Shown in pieces: positions 7,878 through 11,926 of a stretch of DNA of 11,926 nucleotides; position 1 is the stretch's first letter; every line of letters starts with the position of its first letter. The translations under genes and the position numbers were made by a program. The stretch spans positions 1 through 11,926 of the forward strand of contig CAKUWD010000079.1 of assembly GCA_934699065.1 (NCBI GenBank), written 5' to 3'. The notes beneath the pieces were generated by a model, which was not told the DNA's origin, made no database searches, and saw only the letters and a program-made list of their open reading frames with translations. This DNA is from an uncultured Treponema sp. GTDB taxonomy: Bacteria > Spirochaetota > Spirochaetia > Treponematales > Treponemataceae.

Positions 7878-7892
7878 ATAAATTAGATTTGC

Positions 7893-7929
7893 GGTGGTTT
7901 CGATACGGCCTTCGGCCTACTCAACCACC
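7893..7929 (-). repeat. Palindromic repeat copy R2 between btuF-like and btuC-like genes
   Basis: A single 37-bp copy reads GGTGGTTTCGATAC... to ...TACTCAACCACC on the plus strand (orientation A, so B on the minus strand). The inner stem is GGCC/GGCC with loop TTC. One further C-G pair (7892/7930) extends the outer stem. It fills most of the 63 bp between the binding-protein stop and the permease start, so it would form a hairpin in the shared transcript of the importer. Confidence 0.88.
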
Positions 7930-7940
7930 GTATATTTCGC

Positions 7941-8789
7941 TTACTTCAACAATTCAGAAAGTTCCAGAACCACATCCGCTACGCGAGGGCCCGGTCTTGT
8001 GTAAACATTATCATCAACTACAAAAACCTTGCCACTCTTCACTGCCGGAATATCGCCCCAGCCATTTCGAAGTCCAACTGCATCTGCCGCCATGCCGGTA
8101 CTTGCAGGAATCAAAATTACAGCAGGCTGGCGGGAAATTATCGACTCCTCACTGACCATAGGATAAGCATCTGTCAAATCAGCAAAAATATTTTCGCCAC
8201 CCGCAGCCTTAATTACATCATTAATAAAAGAGCTTGCACCAGCCGACATGTAAGGCGCATTCCAGACTTCCCAGTAAACCTTTACGGTGGTGCTGCCCTT
8301 GTGAGCCGATGCAGCAGCCTTCTTCAGTTTTTTCTCCATGCCGTCTACAACTTTTGCAGCCTCTTTTTCGTGACCGGTGATTTTACCAACCTCAAGAATC
8401 TCTGTCTCTACCGAAGCAATTGAATCACCCTTAGAAACATAATAGGCAATTCCGTTGGCTTCCAAAGTCGCAATCAAAAAATTGTGCATTCCCTCGGTAA
8501 GGTAAACAAGATCCGGCTTAAAAGACATGATTGTTTCAAGATTCAGAGTCTTTCCATCAAAGCCGCCGACAACAGGCTTAGCCTTTGCCGCCTCAGGAAA
8601 ATCTGTAAACTCACTTACAGCAGAAACCTGGTCTCCCGCGCCGATTGCAAAAAGAATCTCGGCGGCACTTGGCGACAGGGCAACAATCGATTTAGGATAT
8701 CCGTTCGCTGCGGCCTTAGGCTTACGTGCGTAGATTGCAGAAGCAAGAAACAAAAATATAAAAAATGCTGATAAATATTTCTTATTCAT
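7941..8789 (-). CDS. btuF: Periplasmic substrate-binding protein of a cobalamin-type ABC importer
   Basis: This 282-residue COG0614-type binding protein has a cleavable N-terminal signal peptide (hydrophobic core AFFIFLFLASA, likely cut after Ala-Ile-Tyr-Ala21) and no lipobox Cys, so it should be soluble in the periplasm. Lobe 1 shows SIVALSPSAAEILFAIGAGDQV (34-55, key motif SPSAAEILF), VGGFDGKTLNLETIMSFKPDLV and a central helix. Lobe 2 contains WEVWNAPYMSAGASSFIND and GGENIFADLTDAYPMVSEES, wording I associate with cobalamin-binding members rather than siderophore binders. Glu44 and Glu214/215 are candidates for the acidic residues that dock on permease arginines. It lies 63 bp upstream of the permease gene. 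No strong ribosome binding site is seen before the ATG. A haem or siderophore substrate remains possible. Confidence 0.82.
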   Translation of the reverse strand: MNKKYLSAFFIFLFLASAIYARKPKAAANGYPKSIVALSPSAAEILFAIGAGDQVSAVSEFTDFPEAAKAKPVVGGFDGKTLNLETIMSFKPDLVYLTEGMHNFLIATLEANGIAYYVSKGDSIASVETEILEVGKITGHEKEAAKVVDGMEKKLKKAAASAHKGSTTVKVYWEVWNAPYMSAGASSFINDVIKAAGGENIFADLTDAYPMVSEESIISRQPAVILIPASTGMAADAVGLRNGWGDIPAVKSGKVFVVDDNVYTRPGPRVADVVLELSELLK

Positions 8790-8811
8790 ATAAAGTCCAC
8801 TTTAGAAGAGA

Positions 8812-8920
8812 CCCCGAAACAAGTTCGGGGTGACAGTACTAGTTCTGGGTGACAGTGTCATGCTACCCCTGAATCAAGTTCAGGATGACATATCACGTCA
8901 TGCTGAACTGGTTTCAGCAT
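8812..8920. repeat. Cluster of short hairpin repeats between btuF-like gene and pyrE
   Basis: The gap holds several copies of a hairpin unit whose loops are all 5 nt. They are CCCCGAA/TTCGGGG (8812-8830, loop ACAAG), CCTGAA/TTCAGG (8868-8884, loop TCAAG) and ATGCTGAA/TTCAGCAT (8900-8920, loop CTGGT). A half copy lies in between: the 15-mers at 8823-8837 and 8842-8856 match at 14 positions. Units are flanked by TGACA or its complement TGTCA. In the second unit, TGTCAT (8856-8861) and ATGACA (8885-8890) pair as an outer stem. The last unit abuts the pyrE stop codon. I see no gene in this ~130 bp, and any btuF promoter must coexist with these hairpins. Confidence 0.75.
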
Positions 8921-9607
8921 CTATTTACAACCCCACTGAGAATAATAAGAATCAAGTTCTTTTTTAATTTCATCAGTAATAACTTTCTTATCGCCGTTTG
9001 TATAAAGAGCCTCAACAACATCGCTCATGCTTACAATAGCGCATGCCGGGAAGCCGTACTTTTCAGTAATCACGTCGAGGGCTGCCTTGTCGCTGTCTGG
9101 AGCACGCTCTTCGCGGTTCAGGCTTACAATCTCACCAACAATCTTGATTGCGCCAGGCTGAGTCTCCAATGCCTTGATTTTCGGATAAACCTCTTCAATA
9201 GATTTTCCGCTGGTTGTTACATCTTCTATAATCGCAACGCGGTCGCCATCCTTAATCTTGTAGCCAAGGATTGCGCCCTTATCTGCACCGTGGTCTTTTT
9301 CTTCCTTGCGGTCGCAGCAGTATTTAATTTCCTTTCCGTAAAGCTCGCTGTAGGCAACCGCAGTCACAACTGCCAGAGGAATACCCTTGTAAGCCGGTCC
9401 AAAGAAAACATCGATGTCATCACCAAAGTTGTCGTGAATTGCCTGAGCATAATATTTTCCAAGCTGAGCAAGCTGCCCGCCGGTCACATAAGCCCCCGCA
9501 TTCATAAAAAACGGCGACTGTCTTCCACTCTTAAGCGTGAACGACCCGAACTTAAGCACCTCGCAGCGCACCATAAAATCAATAAATTCTTTCTTGTAAT
9601 TTTCCAT
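8921..9607 (-). CDS. pyrE: Orotate phosphoribosyltransferase
   Basis: This enzyme converts orotate and PRPP to orotidine 5'-monophosphate in pyrimidine synthesis. The 228-residue sequence has the family features: an N-terminal helix followed by GSFTLKSGRQSPFF (21-34), the strand FFGPAYKGIPLA, the flexible catalytic loop RKEEKDHG (100-107), and the PRPP-binding signature RVAIIEDVTTSGKS (123-136). Length is typical for the larger bacterial forms. The C-terminus (SYYSQWGCK) ends exactly where the hairpin repeat cluster begins. There is no clear Shine-Dalgarno sequence before the ATG at 9607. An A+T-rich TAAAAT element at 9615-9620 (minus strand) lies so close that a very short or absent leader is possible. 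It is divergent from the B12-related gene at 9750. Confidence 0.93.
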   Translation of the reverse strand: MENYKKEFIDFMVRCEVLKFGSFTLKSGRQSPFFMNAGAYVTGGQLAQLGKYYAQAIHDNFGDDIDVFFGPAYKGIPLAVVTAVAYSELYGKEIKYCCDRKEEKDHGADKGAILGYKIKDGDRVAIIEDVTTSGKSIEEVYPKIKALETQPGAIKIVGEIVSLNREERAPDSDKAALDVITEKYGFPACAIVSMSDVVEALYTNGDKKVITDEIKKELDSYYSQWGCK

Positions 9608-9647
9608 GATTTTTATTTTAACGAATTTGGAGGGTTAGATAAAGAAG

Positions 9648-9735
9648 GAGGGGAAAGCCTTCCCCTCGCTCCAGCCCGCTCCGCGGTCTTACGCTACCCC
9701 TTCCAGCGGGGGAGTTCCCCCGCAACGCCCCCCAT
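9648..9735. repeat. GC-rich hairpin block between divergent genes
   Basis: Two strong stems lie in this intergenic stretch. GAGGGGAA/TTCCCCTC has loop AGCC (9648-9667), and GCGGGGG/CCCCCGC has loop AGTT (9706-9723). Between them is CGCTCCAGCCCGCTCCGCGG, and the block ends in CGCCCCCC. It is much more GC-rich than the flanking genes and looks like a dispersed intergenic repeat unit. Only one copy is in this window, so repetition is not demonstrated. Confidence 0.5.
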
Positions 9736-9743
9736 GCTATACT
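9735..9743 (+). promoter_or_regulatory. Extended -10 promoter element giving a near-leaderless transcript
   Basis: TGCTATACT is an extended -10 (TGn plus TATACT, five of six consensus bases). Its last base is only 6 nt before the ATG at 9750. A start site at the usual distance would coincide with the initiation codon. No Shine-Dalgarno sequence exists between the two. The -35 region (TTCCCC, 9715-9720) is poor, as is common with extended -10 promoters. Confidence 0.45.
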
Positions 9744-9749
9744 AGAAAT

Positions 9750-10442
9750 ATGAGTGCAACTTTCTTATTTCCAGACAGCAAAGATTTCTCTCCCGACTTC
9801 AAAGAAGTAGCCCGCTACCTGGGCTATAGTAGATTTGTTTCACCGGACCAGGATGTTTCAGATCTTCTTGAAAGGGCGGCCGGTGAGATGCAGGCGGTGA
9901 TGAAGGCGCAGGCGGTATTTGAAATATATGACCTGTCGGTGGTTGAGTGCCCGCAAAGCGGGTGTATCGAAAACACCGCAAATGCCGGCTCACAGGGTGG
10001 TTTCGATACGGCCTCCGGCCTACTCAACCACCAGGAACTCCGTTTTGCAGATGTGACACTCCAATCACGCGATCTGGGCAGAAACTTGTCGGGCTGTTCT
10101 CAGGTTGCTTTGTTAGCCGCAACTATTGGGCCGCAGGTAGACGCTCTTATCCGCCGTCACAGCTCGCTTGACCCGGTTTACGCAAGCATTCTGCAGGCCA
10201 CCGGCGCAATGTTTATAGAGGAACTTGTTGATTTAGTAAACTCCGAAATAAAAAAAATCGCCGCAGGGCAGGGACTGAAAACGAAACCTCGTTACAGTCC
10301 GGGCTACGGCGATGTACCTCTGCAAGTGCAGAAGGATTTTTTCCGGCTGCTGCCTTGTACCCGCATAGGCTTAACCCTTATGGATACACTCATTATGGCA
10401 CCGGAAAAGTCAGTTACGGCTTTTGTCGGAATCGGTGGTTGA
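9750..10442 (+). CDS. Vitamin-B12-dependent methionine synthase activation-domain protein, with an in-frame repeat insertion
   Basis: This 230-residue protein resembles stand-alone versions of the C-terminal activation domain of cobalamin-dependent methionine synthase (MetH), which binds AdoMet for reductive reactivation of the cobalamin. Supporting segments are SRDLGRNLSGCSQVALLAATIG (107-128), an acidic helix FIEELVDLVNSEI, KPRYSPGYGDVPLQVQKDFF (179-198; the PGYGD corresponds to the AdoMet-binding RxxPGY region), and a typical end IMAPEKSVTAFVGI. Residues 63-95 (starting at SVVECPQSG and ending in SGLLNHQ) are encoded by a composite palindromic element and do not belong to the family. Removing them joins FEIYDL to ELRFADV with normal spacing. 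The TGA stop is inside another copy of the repeat. The proximity of the importer genes fits a B12-related role. Whether the protein is active with the insertion is unknown. Confidence 0.75.
   Translation: MSATFLFPDSKDFSPDFKEVARYLGYSRFVSPDQDVSDLLERAAGEMQAVMKAQAVFEIYDLSVVECPQSGCIENTANAGSQGGFDTASGLLNHQELRFADVTLQSRDLGRNLSGCSQVALLAATIGPQVDALIRRHSSLDPVYASILQATGAMFIEELVDLVNSEIKKIAAGQGLKTKPRYSPGYGDVPLQVQKDFFRLLPCTRIGLTLMDTLIMAPEKSVTAFVGIGG
9938..9977 (+). repeat. Palindromic repeat copy R3
   Basis: A 40-bp orientation-B copy starts GGTGGTTGAGTG and ends GTATCGAAAACACC. The inner stem is CCCGC/GCGGG with loop AAA. The right arm has ACACC in place of the usual CCACC, one mismatch from the other copies. 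It is translated in frame as part of the methionine synthase activation protein. Confidence 0.88.
9996..10032 (-). repeat. Palindromic repeat copy R4
   Basis: A 37-bp orientation-A copy, identical to R2 except for the loop (TCC in place of TTC). Inner stem GGCC/GGCC. It is translated as GGFDTASGLLNH within the host protein. Confidence 0.9.
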
Positions 10443-10470
10443 GTAGCCCGAAGGGCGTATCGAAACCACC
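10434..10470 (+). repeat. Palindromic repeat copy R5, supplies a stop codon
   Basis: A 37-bp orientation-B copy with inner stem GCCC/GGGC and loop GAA. The TGA at 10440-10442 inside GGTGGTTGAG terminates the methionine synthase activation gene, adding two repeat-derived glycine codons at its end. Confidence 0.9.
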
Positions 10471-10488
10471 TTATGAGCCGACATCTGC

Positions 10489-10527
10489 GGTGGTTTCGAT
10501 ACACTCGCTTCGCGAGCACTCAACCAC
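10489..10527 (-). repeat. Palindromic repeat copy R6
   Basis: A 39-bp orientation-A copy with inner stem CTCGC/GCGAG and loop TTC. The last C of the outer arm is changed (CAACCACAG). It is followed 12 bp later by the stop codon of the convergent mutase gene. Confidence 0.85.
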
Positions 10528-10539
10528 AGTATTTGCAAT

Positions 10540-11817
10540 CTATTTCAGGCAGGAACGGTCCAGACGATCAAAACCATCTGTAAGCTGGCGGGCAATTTCT
10601 ACAAGCTTAGCAAGATCTCCTGGACGGGCACCTTCGATATTAAGCGGCATAACAGGGTCGTGAAGAGACAATCTCAAAAGCATCCAGCCCTGAACGCTTT
10701 CACCCTTAAAGCTTATTCTTACACCTTCGAATGATTCAGGCATTTCATATTCAGCTTCAACAGCACGACGCTTAAATTCAGCAAGAACACTCTGCCCGTA
10801 AGTCTTAAAGTCATCTCCAGAAATCTTAAAGCGATATTCACCTTCTTCAACAAGAGGAGGAAGTTTTTCAATAAGACTGTCTAGCTTCTTTCCCTGGGCA
10901 TTAGCCTGAGCCAAAGCAATTACAAGTTTTACTGCAAGGAAGGCACCATCATCAAGGAAGTAGTTATCTTTAAGAGCACCGTGACCAGAAGTTTCCATTG
11001 CAAGTGGAGCAACAATGCCCTTTGCATTCAATTCCTTCTGCTTGTTGATTACGTTCTTGTAACCGCGCATGTAACAGAGGTGCTTAAGACCAAGCACATC
11101 CTGTAAAAAGTATGTAAGACGGTCTGAAGTAACACTGTCTGTAATAATTGTAGAACCAGGATATTCAGCAAGAATAGCAGCTATCATAGCAATGATAGAA
11201 TCTCGGTTTACTTCGCTTCCGTCACTGAGAACAGCTGACATACGGTCTACATCAGTATCAAAAATCAAACCAAGGTCTGCTTTGTTATTTAAAACGGCGC
11301 TACGGATTGCTTCCATTGCCTGTTTGTTTTCCGGGTTAGGAATATGATTTGGGAACATTCCATCCGGCTCAAGAAACTGGCTTCCTGTAGTATCAGCTCC
11401 AAGTGGCTGAAGAATCTTATCAACAAAAAATCCTGATGCACCGTTTCCGCTATCAACTACAATGTGAAGACCGCTCAAAGGCTTATCACCTTTGCCAAGA
11501 CTTGCCAGACCATCAGCAATTTTTCCACGCAGATAATCAGCATAAATTGTAAGCAGATCCAGTTTTTCAACAGGAGCATTCACCTTTGCCGGATTCAAAA
11601 AGCCTGCAAGGTTCAGAATCTCTGTAATATCTTCGTGCTCAAGACCACCGTCAATATCAAAAAATTTAATTCCATTTCGGTTGAAAGGAAGATGGCTGGC
11701 TGTAATCATTGCAGAACCATTAAAGTTTGTTTCCGGGAAAACAATCGACATGAACATTGCAGGAGTTGTCGCCATACCACAGTCTACAACTGTAGCACCA
11801 GCGCTAATCATTGCGGA
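10540..11817 (-). CDS. Phosphomannomutase/phosphoglucomutase, 5' end missing at a chimeric junction
   Basis: This alpha-D-phosphohexomutase interconverts hexose 1- and 6-phosphates for sugar-nucleotide and glycan synthesis. Numbered from the first Met of the open frame at 11898, the motifs seen are the phosphoserine loop ITASHLP (Ser68; the usual form is TASHNP), the metal-binding loop DTDVDR (214-219), the sugar-binding ETSGH (302-306), and a C-terminal phosphate-binding domain ending in LLRLSLHDPVMPLNIEG. The frame stays open to 11898, but the first ~28 codons (SCRDALRSLTWLNPMEV and on) are unlike any mutase N-terminus and lie in GC-rich sequence. Family similarity begins at about ISAGATVVDCG. 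Roughly 80-100 N-terminal residues of the real protein are missing. The boundary given (11817) is approximate. The 3' end abuts repeat R6. Confidence 0.85.
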   Translation of the reverse strand, partial: SAMISAGATVVDCGMATTPAMFMSIVFPETNFNGSAMITASHLPFNRNGIKFFDIDGGLEHEDITEILNLAGFLNPAKVNAPVEKLDLLTIYADYLRGKIADGLASLGKGDKPLSGLHIVVDSGNGASGFFVDKILQPLGADTTGSQFLEPDGMFPNHIPNPENKQAMEAIRSAVLNNKADLGLIFDTDVDRMSAVLSDGSEVNRDSIIAMIAAILAEYPGSTIITDSVTSDRLTYFLQDVLGLKHLCYMRGYKNVINKQKELNAKGIVAPLAMETSGHGALKDNYFLDDGAFLAVKLVIALAQANAQGKKLDSLIEKLPPLVEEGEYRFKISGDDFKTYGQSVLAEFKRRAVEAEYEMPESFEGVRISFKGESVQGWMLLRLSLHDPVMPLNIEGARPGDLAKLVEIARQLTDGFDRLDRSCLK

Positions 11818-11821
11818 GGGA

Positions 11822-11914
11822 CGCTGCGATTTCGCGTTGATGTTCACCTCCATCGGGTTCAGCCAGGTCAACGAGCGGAGCGCGTCGCGGCACGACATCG
11901 ACAGCTACGAGTGA
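11822..11914 (+). CDS. 3' fragment of an unrelated high-GC gene (probable foreign or chimeric sequence)
   Basis: Read on the plus strand, the 30 codons from CGC at 11822 to GAG before the TGA at 11912-11914 have G or C in the third position in 29 cases. The translated end (CDFALMFTSIGFSQVNERS, then ASRHDIDSYE) looks like a normal hydrophilic C-terminus. The stretch from 11821 to the window end is 61% G+C, against about 37% just to its left (11701-11760). I do not recognise the protein. The most economical explanation is an assembly or library chimera joining DNA of a high-GC organism to this contig. Confidence 0.5.
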   Translation, partial: RCDFALMFTSIGFSQVNERSASRHDIDSYE

Positions 11915-11926
11915 ACTCGGGACGAG

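Larger units (their letters stand above)
9938..10032 (+). mobile_element. Composite palindromic element 1 (R3-spacer-R4) inside a coding sequence
   Basis: Two palindromes in opposite orientation (R3 9938-9977 and R4 9996-10032) flank an 18-bp spacer. The ~95-bp unit adds about 32 codons without breaking the reading frame. Composite 2 has the same layout with the spacer inverted, so this is a defined mobile-like unit of the BIME or Rickettsia-palindromic-element type. No transposase is encoded; mobilisation in trans is inferred. Confidence 0.7.
10434..10527 (+). mobile_element. Composite palindromic element 2 (R5-spacer-R6) at the 3' end of the B12-related gene
   Basis: R5 (orientation B), an 18-bp spacer (10471-10488) and R6 (orientation A) repeat the layout of composite 1. 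The spacer, read on the opposite strand, matches that of composite 1 at 14 of 18 positions. It spans the stop codon of the plus-strand gene and ends 12 bp from the stop of the convergent mutase gene. Its hairpins may therefore serve as a shared 3'-end structure. Confidence 0.65.

Noticed and set aside
6931..7881. Plus-strand open frames opposite the permease gene
   Set aside because: Pro/Arg/Ser-rich antisense translations of a well-supported membrane protein gene.
7889..8155. Short frames containing WFRYGLRPTQPP-like peptides (also near 9947 and 10304)
   Set aside because: These peptides are translations of the palindromic repeat in other frames, not a conserved protein.
8790..8920. Cobalamin riboswitch upstream of the btuF-like gene
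   Set aside because: The gap is only ~130 bp, is filled by short hairpin repeats, and shows no B12-box-like sequence that I can recognise.
8885..9745. Long plus-strand open frame opposite pyrE
   Set aside because: It is the antisense of pyrE, whose catalytic motifs are clear. Its end runs through the GC-rich hairpin block, and its residues show no family resemblance.
1..10527. CRISPR array made of the ~37-bp repeats
   Set aside because: Copies are dispersed, in both orientations and inside genes, with no regular array of unique spacers. The only short spacer (18 bp) is itself conserved.
11818..11898. Native N-terminus of the phosphomannomutase
   Set aside because: The first ~28 codons of the open frame do not resemble mutases, and the opposite strand shows strong high-GC codon usage over the same bases.

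Overview
The window looks like a contig from a host-associated or gut spirochaete, most likely a Treponema species. This rests on the overall character of the genes (an Rpn-family nuclease with the usual C-terminal tail, a large beta-helix lipoprotein with a spirochaete-type lipobox and a poly-G tract, moderate A+T content) and is an inference; no rRNA or other marker gene is present. Both ends look like assembly boundaries. Base 1 is exactly the first base of a dispersed palindromic repeat. The last ~100 bases are GC-rich and carry what looks like the 3' end of an unrelated high-GC gene, so the right end is probably chimeric.

Layout. Plus strand, 51-2482: an HD-domain phosphohydrolase-like protein, the YhbY (CRM-domain) ribosome-associated RNA-binding protein, and an Rpn-family PD-(D/E)XK nuclease. 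A small hairpin at 2500-2519 separates these from a long minus-strand block. In transcription order (right to left) that block reads pyrE (orotate phosphoribosyltransferase), a cobalamin/iron-type ABC importer (btuF-, btuC- and btuD-like), a membrane protein with a bacterial PH-like domain that is split between two frames, and an 893-residue lipoprotein. Divergent from pyrE, on the plus strand, is a small vitamin-B12-dependent methionine synthase activation-domain protein (9750-10442). Convergent with it is a phosphomannomutase/phosphoglucomutase whose N-terminus is replaced at the chimeric end.

How it fits together. The importer lies close to a protein related to the reactivation domain of cobalamin-dependent methionine synthase. 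That favours vitamin B12 over iron-siderophore as the substrate, and the binding-protein sequence agrees. I saw no cobalamin riboswitch.

The most unusual content is repeat biology. Six copies of a ~37-40 bp palindrome (arms GGTGGTTGAGT...TATCGAAACCACC) keep their outer arms while the inner stem changes sequence in a compensatory way. Four of the six form two ~95 bp composites (two palindromes around an 18 bp spacer). One composite sits in frame inside the methionine-synthase-activation gene and adds about 32 codons. The other supplies that gene's stop codon. Separately, the lipoprotein has an 8-G homopolymer in its signal-peptide codons, and gain or loss of one G gives a stop within about 20 codons, which is the architecture of a phase-variable surface antigen. 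Two further hairpin families fill the intergenic spaces on either side of pyrE.
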